DNA from: Micromonospora sediminimaris
GTDB lineage: Bacteria; Actinomycetota; Actinomycetes; Mycobacteriales; Micromonosporaceae
Assembly: GCA_900112325.1 (NCBI GenBank)
Contig: FOLJ01000005.1
Location: forward strand, 192,134 to 256,133
Length of the DNA stretch: 64,000 bases
Direction of reading: 5' to 3'
The notes under the pieces were generated by a model. It had not been told where the DNA came from, ran no database searches, and saw only the letters and a list, made by a program, of their open reading frames with translations. Each line of letters starts with the position of its first letter. The stretch's first letter is position 1. Positions 23,447 through 35,666 of the stretch are shown here, one piece after another. Made by a program: the position numbers and the translations under genes.

Positions 23447-26400
23447 TCAGGCCAGGCTGAACCGCCACTGCTGGTTGGTGCCGCTGTGGCAGGTCCACTG
23501 CAACAGGCGGGCGCCGTCGGTGGTGGCACCGCCGTTGACATCGATGCAGAGCCCGCTCAGCACACTCTTCACCGTGTAGACCCCGGTGGTACCGGTGGAC
23601 GCGACGGTGAACTTCTGCTGGTTGCTGTTGTTGCAGGTGGCCTGCTGGAGGAAGGCGCCGGGGGTGGTGGAGCCGCCGGTGATCTCCGCGCACTTGTTGC
23701 TGTGCACGGCCCGGAGATAGACGGCACCGCCGCCGGCGTCGACCGCCTGCCACTTCTGGTTGTTGCCACCGGTGGCCGCCCACTGGTGGATCTGCGCGCC
23801 GTCGGCGGTGGAGACGCCGCTGACGTCCATCAGCTTGTTGCTGTGTTGTGCGGTGAGCGTCCACGTACGGCCGGCTATCCCGCCACCGGTGTCACCGACT
23901 CCCACTCCGGGACCACCGAAGGTGTGCGAGTCGAGATCGAACCAGTTGTTGCCGCTGCCCTTGAACACCAGGTACAGGGTGTGGGTGCCGGCGAGCGGGG
24001 TGACGTTCACCGGCGGCGTGGACTGGTAGTTGTCCCAGCCGCCGGTGCTCGGCACCGGGGTGGTGGCCAGCAGCGTGCCGGTGGGTGATCCGGCTCGCAA
24101 CTCGATCGATCCGCCGCCGGAGGGCGACGACAGCCGGTAGCTCACGGTGTTGATGCCGGACAGGCTCATCGGGTTGAACGCCACCCAGTCGTTGTTGGAG
24201 ATGTCCCCGATGCGCTTGCCGCTCTCCGCGCCGGCCTGGTCGATGACCCGGGTGCCGGACTGACTGCTGTAGTACTCGGCCTGCTTGTGCTTGGGTTGGA
24301 GGATCACCTGGGCACGGCCGGTGAGTGGAGCCGCGCCACCCGCGCCGCCGTCGTCGGTGTACCGCGCGTTCAGCACGTAGAACAGGTTTGCGCCGTCCGG
24401 GTGCCCGCCGAGCAGGTCGGTGGGAATGGTCCCGGAGCAGCCGGCGTAGTCCGTGGTCTCGTGCGCGTGGTCGTCGTGCCCGAGCGCCGGGTTGAGGAAG
24501 ACCTTGCTGCAGTCGATCGGTGCACCGCCGGGGTCGGTGACGGTAATCTGGTAGGAGACCCGGTCGCCGAAGGTGAGCATGCCACCGTTGGCCGGCGTGG
24601 TGATGGTGACCACCGGAGCGGTGTTGCCGACGGTGATCGGCACGTTGGCGAAGGCCGTCTTGCCCGAGCTGTCGGTGACCTTCAACTGCGCCGTGTAGTT
24701 GCCGTTGCTGGTGTAGACCTTCGACGGGTTGGCCGCCGTCGAGGTGGTGCCGTCGCCGAACGTCCACAGGTAGCTGATCGTGTCACCGGGGTCGGGATCG
24801 GCCGACCCGGCGCTTGAGAACTGCACGGTCAACGGGGCGTTGCCGCTCGTGGGCGTGCCGGTGGCCTTGGCGATCGGTGATCGGCCGCCCTGGACGTAGT
24901 CGATCCGGTAGAGGCCGGAGTCGCTGTTGCCGCCACCGAAGTTGGTGCCCCACTCCAGCAGGTAGAGCGAGCCGTCCGGGCCGAACTCGAGGTCCATCGG
25001 GCTGTTGAACCGGGTGTTGGGCAGGAACGGGTTGGTCCGGGTGACCGCCGACGCCGAGTCGAAGTGCATCTCCTTGATGTAGTCACGCGACCACTCGTAG
25101 AAGAAGTGCACTCCGTCGTAGTACGGCGGGAACTTCGTCGCCGAAGGGTTCTGCGGGTCGTAGCGGTAGACCGGTCCGCCCATCGGTGCCGAGCCGCCCG
25201 AGCCCACCTCTGGGAAGTTCTGCGAGGCGCCGTAGCCGTACCACATGTTGGGCGCGACGACCGGCCGGAGGTTGGTCAGGCCGGTGTTGTTGGGCGAGTT
25301 GTTGACCGGTGCGGCGCAGTTGAACTTGGCGCCTACCACGCCGGTGTCCGGGTTGTACGGCGCGTACGGCTGGTTGTCGCCGTGGCAGAACGGCCAGCCG
25401 TAGTTGCCCGGCGTCTTGATCACGTTGAGTTCGACGAGGCCCTCGGGGCCCCGGTTGGTGGTCGGTGGGTTCCGATCCGGTCCGTAGTCGGCCAGGTAGA
25501 CCCAGCCGTTGGCCGGGTCGATCGAGAAGCGGAACGGGTTGCGGAAGCCCATCGCGTAGATCTCGGGCCGGGTCTGCGCCGTCCCCTGCGGGTAGAGGTT
25601 GCCCGACGGGATGGTGTAGCCGCCACCGGCGGAGGGGCGGATGCGCAGCAGCTTGCCGCGCAGGTCGTTGGTGTTGCCGGCGGTACGCGCCGAGTCGAGC
25701 ATGTGCTTGCCCGGGCGCCAGTCCAGCGGGGCGTAGCCCTGCCAGTTGGGGTCGAGGTTCGGTGCGACGTCGTCGCCGGTGCCGATGTAGAGGTTGCCGT
25801 CCGGTCCGAATGCGATGTACCCACCGGTGTGACCGGGTTCGGGGTACGTCCGGTCGCGGTAGGCCGGGATGTCGATGATGGTCACCCCGCTGGACATGTT
25901 CAACGTGTCGCCGTTGAGCGTGTAGCGGGAGACCCGGTTGACGTCGGTCGAGCTGCTGGCCGGCGCGTGGTACAGGTAGACGTACCCGTTGCTGGCGAAG
26001 TTCGGGTCGAGGGCCAGCCCGGTCAGCCCGTCCTCACCTCCGGTGTAGACACTGAGCGTGCCGGCGGTCACCGTGCTGTTGGTGCTCGGCTTGAAGATCT
26101 TGACCTGGCCGCCGCGCTGGACGTACAGCACCCGCCCGTCGGGTGCCACGGCCAGCGCCATCGGGTCGACGGTGTTGCTGTCGAGGGTCCGCTTCTCGAA
26201 GTTGCCCCAGACGGTGCCACCACAGTCGCCCGGCTCGTTGCCGGCGGCCCACTTCACCCCGCCGAGGACGTGATTGCGGAAGTGGGTCTCGCTGTAGGAC
26301 GCCGCGGCGTGGCCCATCGCGGTGGCCCAGACCCGGCCCCCGCCGGTGTTACGGCACCAGGAGATCGGGTGGTCGGAGCCCATCGCGCGGGGGCCCGGGT

Positions 26401-26995
26401 TGTACGTGCGCTCGTCGGCGGTGACCAGGACGTGCACCTCACCGCGCGGGTTCTTGTCGAAGTTGTACCACTCCTCGCTGCGGTTCCAGCGATCCGGCAG
26501 GCTGGCCGTCGACGGGTGCTTCTTGTCGGCGACGATGGCGGTGCCGGGCAGGACGCCGGGGGAGTGCTCCGGCATGTGCGCACCCGCGTTGATGGTCTGG
26601 TCCCACCAGGGGTACTCGCCCTCAATGCCCATGTCGGTGGCGTTGTGGATGGCCACGATGCCCTTGCCGCTGGCGAGGTAGCCCTCCACCGCCTGGCGTT
26701 GGCTGGCCGAGGTCCACACCATGCCGGACGTCTGGAACATGATCAGGACATCGAAGGTGGCCAGGTTCGCTGCGGTGAAGACGCTGGAATCCTCACTGTG
26801 TACCAGCTCGAAGTTGTCGGACGCGGCCTGCTGCTGGAACATCGAGACCCCGGCCGGGATCGAGTCGTGCCGGTAGCCGGTGGTCTTGGTGAACAACAGG
26901 GCGCGGAACTCCGGAGCCGCTGATGCCGGCTGGACCAGCGCGAGCGCCAGTAACAGACCGGCGATCAGTCCGATGATGGCTGTCTTACGACGCAT
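23447..26995 (-). CDS. Secreted multidomain protein: ThuA - glucose/sorbosone dehydrogenase - PKD - CBM6-like - CBM13
   Basis: An 1,182-residue exported protein. A signal peptide of about 27 residues (MRRKTAIIGLIAGLLLALAL...PASA) is followed by a ThuA-like domain (about 28-250; FRALLFTKTTGYRHDSIPAG and AIHNATDMGIEGEYPWWD). Next comes a PQQ-type glucose/sorbosone dehydrogenase propeller (about 270-690; DPMALAVAPDGRVLYVQRGG, GYIAFGPDGNLYIGTGDD, MGFRNPFRFSIDPANGWVYLADYG). Then follow a PKD domain (about 705-790; YLWTFGDGTTSTAANP), an Ig-like stretch, a CBM6-like beta-sandwich (about 900-1030) and a ricin-type trefoil at the end (about 1050-1182, three Q-x-W). The ATG at 26995 has GAGGAGAC upstream. 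It should oxidise a sugar or bind plant polymer outside the cell. The true substrate is unknown. It is divergent from a sugar importer operon. Confidence 0.9.
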   Translation of the reverse strand: MRRKTAIIGLIAGLLLALALVQPASAAPEFRALLFTKTTGYRHDSIPAGVSMFQQQAASDNFELVHSEDSSVFTAANLATFDVLIMFQTSGMVWTSASQRQAVEGYLASGKGIVAIHNATDMGIEGEYPWWDQTINAGAHMPEHSPGVLPGTAIVADKKHPSTASLPDRWNRSEEWYNFDKNPRGEVHVLVTADERTYNPGPRAMGSDHPISWCRNTGGGRVWATAMGHAAASYSETHFRNHVLGGVKWAAGNEPGDCGGTVWGNFEKRTLDSNTVDPMALAVAPDGRVLYVQRGGQVKIFKPSTNSTVTAGTLSVYTGGEDGLTGLALDPNFASNGYVYLYHAPASSSTDVNRVSRYTLNGDTLNMSSGVTIIDIPAYRDRTYPEPGHTGGYIAFGPDGNLYIGTGDDVAPNLDPNWQGYAPLDWRPGKHMLDSARTAGNTNDLRGKLLRIRPSAGGGYTIPSGNLYPQGTAQTRPEIYAMGFRNPFRFSIDPANGWVYLADYGPDRNPPTTNRGPEGLVELNVIKTPGNYGWPFCHGDNQPYAPYNPDTGVVGAKFNCAAPVNNSPNNTGLTNLRPVVAPNMWYGYGASQNFPEVGSGGSAPMGGPVYRYDPQNPSATKFPPYYDGVHFFYEWSRDYIKEMHFDSASAVTRTNPFLPNTRFNSPMDLEFGPDGSLYLLEWGTNFGGGNSDSGLYRIDYVQGGRSPIAKATGTPTSGNAPLTVQFSSAGSADPDPGDTISYLWTFGDGTTSTAANPSKVYTSNGNYTAQLKVTDSSGKTAFANVPITVGNTAPVVTITTPANGGMLTFGDRVSYQITVTDPGGAPIDCSKVFLNPALGHDDHAHETTDYAGCSGTIPTDLLGGHPDGANLFYVLNARYTDDGGAGGAAPLTGRAQVILQPKHKQAEYYSSQSGTRVIDQAGAESGKRIGDISNNDWVAFNPMSLSGINTVSYRLSSPSGGGSIELRAGSPTGTLLATTPVPSTGGWDNYQSTPPVNVTPLAGTHTLYLVFKGSGNNWFDLDSHTFGGPGVGVGDTGGGIAGRTWTLTAQHSNKLMDVSGVSTADGAQIHQWAATGGNNQKWQAVDAGGGAVYLRAVHSNKCAEITGGSTTPGAFLQQATCNNSNQQKFTVASTGTTGVYTVKSVLSGLCIDVNGGATTDGARLLQWTCHSGTNQQWRFSLA

Positions 26996-27229
26996 GCCGT
27001 CTCCTCGTCGGGGGTGGAGCAACAGGGGGCGCGACCACGAGTCCGGTCACCTCCCACGGCACGTCGGGTGGTGCCTGGTGTGGCACGACGGGAGGCGTGC
27101 GCGGTGGTCTTCGCACGGTTCGTCGTACCGACGTGACACTGCTGGATGTGACGCAGAGTCACGCCCGGGTGGGTTCCGGGCCCCGTGGTGGCAAGGAGCC
27201 TAAATAGTATCGATATGGACATAAATTGA

Positions 27230-27243
27230 TGTTAACGACAACA
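27230..27243. promoter_or_regulatory. LacI-type operator-like site
   Basis: TGTTAACGACAACA fits the LacI-family pattern TGTnAnCGnTnACA with one mismatch and a central CG. No LacI-family gene is present in the window. Confidence 0.4.
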
Positions 27244-27368
27244 TGGATGGGACTGATCATCGGCGCCCGCGTTCCCCAGTGGACCTGACCCGGCGTCTTT
27301 GCCGGTCATCGGCCCAGTCGGTAGTCCGGGAAGATCGGGGATTGCGTACCCATCCCCGAGCATCTATC

Positions 27369-27410
27369 TTCATACGTGTGATGTTTCGGTCATGTCAAGC
27401 GAAAGTTTGA
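27369..27410 (-). promoter_or_regulatory. Promoter of the ThuA-type gene with overlapping operator-like palindromes
   Basis: On the minus strand TTGACA (27398-27393), 18 bp, TATGAA (27374-27369). The -35 region is flanked by TTTCG (27384-27388) and CGAAA (27400-27404), and CGAAAGTTTGA (27400-27410) is itself a near palindrome of the CGAAA-n-TTTCG kind used by several actinobacterial sugar regulators. The implied leader is about 365 bases. Confidence 0.55.
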
Positions 27411-27527
27411 GCACGACAACAGGAAGCTTCGCTTCCGATAACTAAAGCCAGGTGACTGGCCGGTCCTAAGTGAACTTCGAGGTGGCGCACCGATGCCCTT
27501 GGCGATTACTATCCGTAAGGATTCTTG

Positions 27528-29036
27528 ATGTCAGCTCGACCCCCGGCGCTGCTGACCCTGCGGGGCATTGGCAAGTCCTTCTTCGGGGTACGCGTTCTCG
27601 ACGGTGTCGATCTCGACGTCGCTCCGGGCGAGGTGCACGCCGTGGTGGGCGAGAACGGTGCCGGCAAGTCCACCCTGATGAAGATCGTCTCGGGTGGGTA
27701 CGCCCCGGACGGCGGCACCGTCGAGTTCGCCGGGCGAGCACGCGTGTTCGGCGGCCCGCGTGACGCCCAGCGGGCCGGCATCGGCATCATCCACCAGGAG
27801 TTCAACCTCCTGCCGGAGCGCACCGTCGCAGAGAACGTGTACCTGGGCCATGAGCCGAAGCGGCGTGGCCTGGTCGACCGGCGACAGATGCTCAGCCGCA
27901 CCGCGGAGCTGCTGGCCACCATCGGGGAGACGGAACTGCCCGCCGATGCCGTGGTGGGCCGCCTCGGGGTCGCGCAGCAGCAGGTGGTCGAGATCGCCAA
28001 GGCGCTCGCGCTCGACGCGCGCCTACTCATCATGGACGAGCCCACCGCCGCACTGGCCGACCACGAGGTCGAACTGCTCTACGGCCTGGTGCGACGGTTG
28101 CAACAGCAGGGCATCGGCCTGCTGTACGTCTCGCACCGGTTGACCGAGGTCTTCGACCTGTCCGACCGGATCACGGTCCTCAAGGACGGCCGCCTGGTGC
28201 GGACGATGCGCACCGCCGACGCCACACCGGAGGACCTGGTACGCCAGATGGTTGGCCGGGAGCTGTCCAGCTACTACCCGGATCGGGCCGCACCCGGGGA
28301 CGTCGGCGCGGTACGGCTGGCCGTGCGGGGTGGCGGGAACCGCAAACTACGCGACGTCGACCTGGAACTGCGCGCCGGTGAGGTGCTGGGGATCGGTGGC
28401 CTGCAGGGCTCCGGACGCTCGGCGCTGGCCCGCGCGCTGTTCGGCGTGGAGCCGTTCACCACCGGCGTGGTCACGATCGACGGTAGGCCGACCCGGCTGC
28501 GCTCTCCGCGCGCGGCGACGCGGGCCGGCCTCGCGTACGTCACCGAGGACCGCAAGGGCGAGGGCATCGTCGCCCGGCAGTCGGTGCTCGACAACGCGCT
28601 GCTCGCGAGCCGGGCGGTCTTCCCGGCCCGGTCGGGTCGCGCCGCGCGCACCGTGCGCGTCCGCGAGCTGCTTGCCGCGGTGGAGGTCCGGGCCGCCGGT
28701 GACGACCAGGAGATCAGATTTCTGTCCGGTGGCAACCAGCAGAAGGTGGTGCTGGCCAGGTGGCTCGCACTCGATCCGCTGATCCTGCTCTTCGACGAAC
28801 CCACCCGGGGCATCGACGTGGGCGCCAAGTCGGCGATCCACGATCTCGTCCGTCGGCTCGCCCGGGCGGGTGCGGCGGTGCTGATGATCTCGTCCGAGCT
28901 GCCGGAGCTGCTCGGCATGAGTGACCGGATGCTCGTCATGCGCGACGGCCGTGTCGCCGGTGAGCTGCCCGCCGGCGCCACCGAGGAGGACGTCGTCGCC
29001 CTGGCGGTCGGGACGGTACGGGAGGCGGCGGCGTGA
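27528..29036 (+). CDS. Sugar ABC transporter ATP-binding protein (CUT2, RbsA/AraG-type double ATPase)
   Basis: A 502-residue protein with two ABC domains in tandem. Domain 1 has Walker A GENGAGKSTLMKI, Q-loop IHQEFNLLPERTV, signature LGVAQQQVVEIAKAL and Walker B LLIMDEPTAAL. Domain 2 has a degenerate Walker A GLQGSGRSALARALFG, signature LSGGNQQKVVLARWL and LLFDEPTRGIDVGAK. This arrangement is typical of CUT2 (ribose/arabinose/xylose-type) importers. The ATG at 27528 has AAGGA eight bases upstream. It is the first gene of a five-gene operon. A 35-bp duplication/insertion separates its stop from the next start. Confidence 0.95.
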   Translation: MSARPPALLTLRGIGKSFFGVRVLDGVDLDVAPGEVHAVVGENGAGKSTLMKIVSGGYAPDGGTVEFAGRARVFGGPRDAQRAGIGIIHQEFNLLPERTVAENVYLGHEPKRRGLVDRRQMLSRTAELLATIGETELPADAVVGRLGVAQQQVVEIAKALALDARLLIMDEPTAALADHEVELLYGLVRRLQQQGIGLLYVSHRLTEVFDLSDRITVLKDGRLVRTMRTADATPEDLVRQMVGRELSSYYPDRAAPGDVGAVRLAVRGGGNRKLRDVDLELRAGEVLGIGGLQGSGRSALARALFGVEPFTTGVVTIDGRPTRLRSPRAATRAGLAYVTEDRKGEGIVARQSVLDNALLASRAVFPARSGRAARTVRVRELLAAVEVRAAGDDQEIRFLSGGNQQKVVLARWLALDPLILLFDEPTRGIDVGAKSAIHDLVRRLARAGAAVLMISSELPELLGMSDRMLVMRDGRVAGELPAGATEEDVVALAVGTVREAAA

Positions 29037-29072
29037 GCGAGCGTAGCGAGCGAAGCGAGGCGGCGGCGTGAG
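29022..29072 (+). repeat. 19-bp insert flanked by a 16-bp direct duplication at an ABC gene junction
   Basis: GAGGCGGCGGCGTGAG occurs at 29022-29037 and again at 29057-29072. Between them is the internally repetitive CGAGCGTAGCGAGCGAAGC. The first copy carries the TGA of the ATPase gene and the second the GTG of the permease gene, so without the insert the two genes would overlap as GTGA. Confidence 0.85.
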
Positions 29073-30042
29073 TCTGCTGTCGCTGCGGCCGGCGCGACGG
29101 CCGGTGCCTGGCGTGTTCGTGGCGCTGACCATCACGCTGGCGCTCGGTTGGCTGATCGTCATGATCGACGGCGGTCAGCTGTTCAACCAGTCGACGACGG
29201 TGAGCCTGCTGCACGTCGCCGCCGGGCTGGGCCTCGTCGCGGTCGGTCAGACCCTGGTCATCCTCGGTGGGTCGCTCGACCTATCGGTGGCCTACGTGAT
29301 CAGCCTCAGCACCCTCGTCGCGGCCGAGACGATGAACGGCAGCGACGGCGCGCTGCTGCCCGCGGTCGCTTTGGCGCTCACGGTCAGTGCTGCTGTCGGG
29401 CTGCTCAACGGGCTGCTCGTCACCAGGCTGCGGATCAACGCCTTCATCGCCACCCTCGGCGTCGGGCTGCTGCTCAAGGGATACCTCGACAACGGCTACG
29501 ACGGTCCGGCCGGCAGCACCTCGCCCGGGCTCGTGCAGAGCCTCGGCTACCAACGCATCGGCCCCGTACCACTGTCCTTCCTGCTGCTGCTCGCCGTGAC
29601 CGGGGCATGCTGGTTCGCGCTGGCGCGGACCCGGTTCGGTCACCATCTGGTCGCCGTCGGCGGTGACCCGGAGGTCGCCCGACTCTCCGGCGTCCGCAAC
29701 GACCGGGTTCTGGTCATCGCCCACGTGCTCTGCTCGCTCTGCGCCGGACTCGCCGGGATCTACCTGGCGAGTCGGCTCGGCTCGGGTGCCCCCCGGGTGG
29801 GCACCGAAGGTCTCTACGACCTGGAGTCGATCGCCGCCGTGGTCATCGGCGGCACCGCTCTCGCCGGCGGCCGTGGTGGCGTCCTCGGCACGCTCGGCGG
29901 CGTGCTGTTGCTCGCCAGCATCGACGCCATCTTCAACCAACTCGAAGTGGACGCCTTCTTCAAGCAGGTGATCCGGGGGGCCATCATCATCGCCGCCGTG
30001 GCCGTCTACGCCCGTCGGGCCATGCGAAAGGCGGCCGTCTGA
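29068..30042 (+). CDS. Sugar ABC transporter permease 1 (CUT2, RbsC-type)
   Basis: A 324-residue permease with about eight to ten hydrophobic segments. The conserved GQTLVILGGSLDLSVAYVISLS and TLGVGLLLKGYLDNG match RbsC-like proteins, as do GGDPEVARLSGVRNDRVLVIAHVL and the terminal VVIGGTALAGGRGGVLGTLGGVLLL. The GTG start lies just past the duplicated repeat. The next permease starts two bases after the stop. Two different permeases imply a heterodimeric channel. Confidence 0.93.
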   Translation: MSLLSLRPARRPVPGVFVALTITLALGWLIVMIDGGQLFNQSTTVSLLHVAAGLGLVAVGQTLVILGGSLDLSVAYVISLSTLVAAETMNGSDGALLPAVALALTVSAAVGLLNGLLVTRLRINAFIATLGVGLLLKGYLDNGYDGPAGSTSPGLVQSLGYQRIGPVPLSFLLLLAVTGACWFALARTRFGHHLVAVGGDPEVARLSGVRNDRVLVIAHVLCSLCAGLAGIYLASRLGSGAPRVGTEGLYDLESIAAVVIGGTALAGGRGGVLGTLGGVLLLASIDAIFNQLEVDAFFKQVIRGAIIIAAVAVYARRAMRKAAV

Positions 30043-30043
30043 C

Positions 30044-31027
30044 ATGCAGCTCGTCAAGCGTCGCCCGCTGCCGCCCCAGCTGACCCGGGTACGCGCCGGC
30101 GGCCTGCTGCCCCTGCTCGCGATACTCGCGGTGCTGCTGGTTCTGGTCGCCGTGCGCCAGCCCGATTTTCTGGCGCCGGCCTCCCTGATGTCGTTCCTCG
30201 GCCGCTCGGCGCCGATCATCCTGCTCGCCGCGGGTCAGTATTTCGTGATCGTCTCGGGCGAGTTCGACCTGTCCGTCGGCTCGCTTGTCACCGCACAGGT
30301 CGTGGTCGCCGCCCGGCTGATCGACAGCGATCCGTCGCGGACCTGGCCGGTGGTGCTGGTGCTGCTCGCTGGCGGGGTGCTCGTCGGGTTGGTCAACGGC
30401 CTGATCACGACGCGACTGCGGGTGCCCTCGTTCATCACCACCCTCGGCATGTTCCTGATCCTGGTGGGTGCGGTCTATCTCTGGTCCAACGGCGCGCCCA
30501 AGGGCGGGCTCTCCGAGGAGTTCCGTCGCTTCGGCCGGCGTGCGTTCGAGGACGTGCCGGTGTTCGGCCGTGTCCCGTACGCCCTGGTGGTCCTGCTGGT
30601 CCTCGCCACGCTCGCGGTGCTGCTGATGCGCTCCGACTTCGGCCGGATCCTGGTCGCGGTCGGGGACAACGCACGTACGGCGGAGCTGAGCGGCGCCCGG
30701 GTACGCCGTACCCGGACCATCGCCTTCATGCTGAGCGGCCTCGCCGCCGCCGTCGCGGCCATCCTGATCGGCGGCTACAGCGGGGTGTCCTTCCAGGCCG
30801 GCGCCGGTCTGGAGTTCGGCGCCATCACCGCGGTCGTCCTGGGCGGGGTCGCCCTGGGGGGCGGACGTGGCTCGGTCGTCGGCGCGATGCTCGGCGCGCT
30901 GACCCTCGAACTGCTCTTCACGCTCATGAATTTCTACGGCGTCTCCGGCGCCCTCAGACCGACCGTTCAGGGCGCCATCATCCTGTTCGCCGTGGCGGTC
31001 TCGAGTCGACGTTCCACGTCGAGATAA
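30044..31027 (+). CDS. Sugar ABC transporter permease 2 (CUT2, RbsC-type)
   Basis: A 327-residue inner-membrane permease. Typical RbsC landmarks are ILLAAGQYFVIVSGEFDLSVGSL, SFITTLGMFLILVGAVYLWSNGAPKGG, AVGDNARTAELSGARVRRTRTIAFMLSGL and VVLGGVALGGGRGSVVGAMLGALTL. Partner of permease 1. The ATG follows the previous stop by one base, and the binding-protein gene follows 12 bases later. Confidence 0.93.
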   Translation: MQLVKRRPLPPQLTRVRAGGLLPLLAILAVLLVLVAVRQPDFLAPASLMSFLGRSAPIILLAAGQYFVIVSGEFDLSVGSLVTAQVVVAARLIDSDPSRTWPVVLVLLAGGVLVGLVNGLITTRLRVPSFITTLGMFLILVGAVYLWSNGAPKGGLSEEFRRFGRRAFEDVPVFGRVPYALVVLLVLATLAVLLMRSDFGRILVAVGDNARTAELSGARVRRTRTIAFMLSGLAAAVAAILIGGYSGVSFQAGAGLEFGAITAVVLGGVALGGGRGSVVGAMLGALTLELLFTLMNFYGVSGALRPTVQGAIILFAVAVSSRRSTSR

Positions 31028-31039
31028 GGGGATTTCTAA

Positions 31040-32227
31040 ATGAAACGACGCATGGCGGCCACGGCCGCGCTTCTCCTGGTGTCCCTCGTCGGCTGTGCCA
31101 CCGACGAGCCCGCTGCGACCCCTTCGGACGGATCTTCGGCGCCCCCTGCCGGGGCCGGCACCGGCGAGCAGTCGAAGTTCTTCGTGCAGGCCGACTACGA
31201 CAACGAACTCGCGCTGCTCGACGCCGCACCGACCGGTCCGGCCGACAAGCCGTGGGAGCAGGTGCTCAACCCGAAGATGGTGGACACCGCCAAGTTCAAG
31301 AAGGACGGCCCCTACAAGATCTGCTTCTCGAACGCGGCGTTGAACAACCCGTGGCGTCAGGTCGGCTTCAAGACCATGCAGGCCGAGGTCGAGGCGCAGG
31401 GCGACCGGATCTCCGAGTTCGTCCACGTCGACGCCGAAGGCAAGGACCAGAAGCAGATCGCCGACATCAACGACCTGCTCGGCAAGGGCTGTGACGCGCT
31501 CATCGTCTCGCCGAACACCACAGCCACGCTCACTCCGGCCGTGACGGCGGCCTGCGACGCCGGCCTGCCGGTCATCGTCTTCGACCGTGGCGTCGACACC
31601 GACTGCCCGGTGACGTTCATCAACCCGATCGGCGGGTACGGGTTCGGGCACGTCGGAGCGGAGTTCGTCAGCCAGCAGATGAAGCCCGGCGGCAAGGTTC
31701 TCGCGCTGCGTATCCTGCCCGGCGTCGACGTACTGGAGACCCGGTGGTCCGCCGCCAAGGTCGCGTTCGACAAGGCGCAGGTCGACGTGGTCGGGGTCGA
31801 GTTCACCGATGGTGACCCGGCCAAGACCAAGAAGATCGTCAACGACTACATCCAGCGGCACGGCACCATCGACGGCGTCTGGATGGACGCGGGCGCGGTC
31901 GCCGTCGCGGCGGTGGAGGCGTTCCAGGACGCCGGTCAGCCGGTGCCTCCGATCAACGGCGAGGACCAGCTCGACTTCCTGAAGATGTGGAAGGACGAAG
32001 GGCTCACCGCGATCGCGCCCACGTACCCGACCTACCAGTGGCGTACGCCGATCATCGCGGCGCTGCGAATCCTCGACGGCCAGCAGGTGTCCGACCCGTG
32101 GAAGCTGCCCCAGCCGACGATCACCCAGGAGAACCTGGACAGCTATCTCGACCCGAACATGCCGCCGCTGCACTACGCGATGTGCGGCTGCACCGACCTG
32201 CCGGGTTACCCGCAGCGCTGGAAGTAG
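31040..32227 (+). CDS. Sugar ABC transporter substrate-binding lipoprotein (CUT2, periplasmic-binding/LacI fold)
   Basis: A 395-residue lipoprotein with signal MKRRMAATAALLLVSLVGC and lipobox LVGC (Cys19). After a low-complexity linker the type-1 binding fold begins at YKICFSNAALNNPWRQVGFKTMQAEVEAQGD, with GCDALIVSPNTTATLTPAVTAACDAGLPVIVFDRGVDTDC as the ribose-type strand-and-hinge signature. It captures the imported sugar outside the membrane. Placement as the last transport gene, followed by an epimerase, is common for rare-ketose systems. A TAAGGGGAT sequence precedes the ATG. Confidence 0.93.
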   Translation: MKRRMAATAALLLVSLVGCATDEPAATPSDGSSAPPAGAGTGEQSKFFVQADYDNELALLDAAPTGPADKPWEQVLNPKMVDTAKFKKDGPYKICFSNAALNNPWRQVGFKTMQAEVEAQGDRISEFVHVDAEGKDQKQIADINDLLGKGCDALIVSPNTTATLTPAVTAACDAGLPVIVFDRGVDTDCPVTFINPIGGYGFGHVGAEFVSQQMKPGGKVLALRILPGVDVLETRWSAAKVAFDKAQVDVVGVEFTDGDPAKTKKIVNDYIQRHGTIDGVWMDAGAVAVAAVEAFQDAGQPVPPINGEDQLDFLKMWKDEGLTAIAPTYPTYQWRTPIIAALRILDGQQVSDPWKLPQPTITQENLDSYLDPNMPPLHYAMCGCTDLPGYPQRWK

Positions 32228-32234
32228 GCGTCCG

Positions 32235-35613
<3,379 letters not shown>

Positions 35614-35617
35614 CGAT

Positions 35618-35656
35618 CCGGGTGGGTGGGGCCGCGTGCCGACCCCACCCACCCGG
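35618..35656. terminator. Strong bidirectional hairpin terminator
   Basis: A perfect 14-bp inverted repeat (CCGGGTGGGTGGGG and its complement) with an 11-base loop lies between the convergent beta-helix gene and the gene at 35667. Confidence 0.75.
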
Positions 35657-35666
35657 GTTACTCGGT

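Larger units (their letters stand above)
26996..27527. other. 532-bp divergent control region between the ThuA-type gene and the CUT2 sugar operon
   Basis: There is no credible gene in this stretch. It is A/T-rich for this genome near 27,200-27,260 and 27,360-27,450. It contains a LacI-like site (27230-27243), a well-formed minus-strand promoter (27369-27398) overlapped by a CGAAA/TTTCG-type palindrome (27384-27410), and a small hairpin GGAAGC-TTC-GCTTCC (27422-27436). The nonanucleotide ACGACAACA occurs twice (27235 and 27413). The plus-strand promoter of the ABC operon could not be placed with confidence. Confidence 0.65.

Noticed and set aside
28252..28782. Additional open frame inside the ABC ATPase gene
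   Set aside because: Arg/Ser/Pro-rich shadow of a well-supported gene with intact ABC motifs.
29038..29056. The GAGCGAGCG-type insert as a coding or regulatory hairpin
   Set aside because: It has internal direct repeats rather than a stable inverted repeat. It is better described as a repeat insertion.
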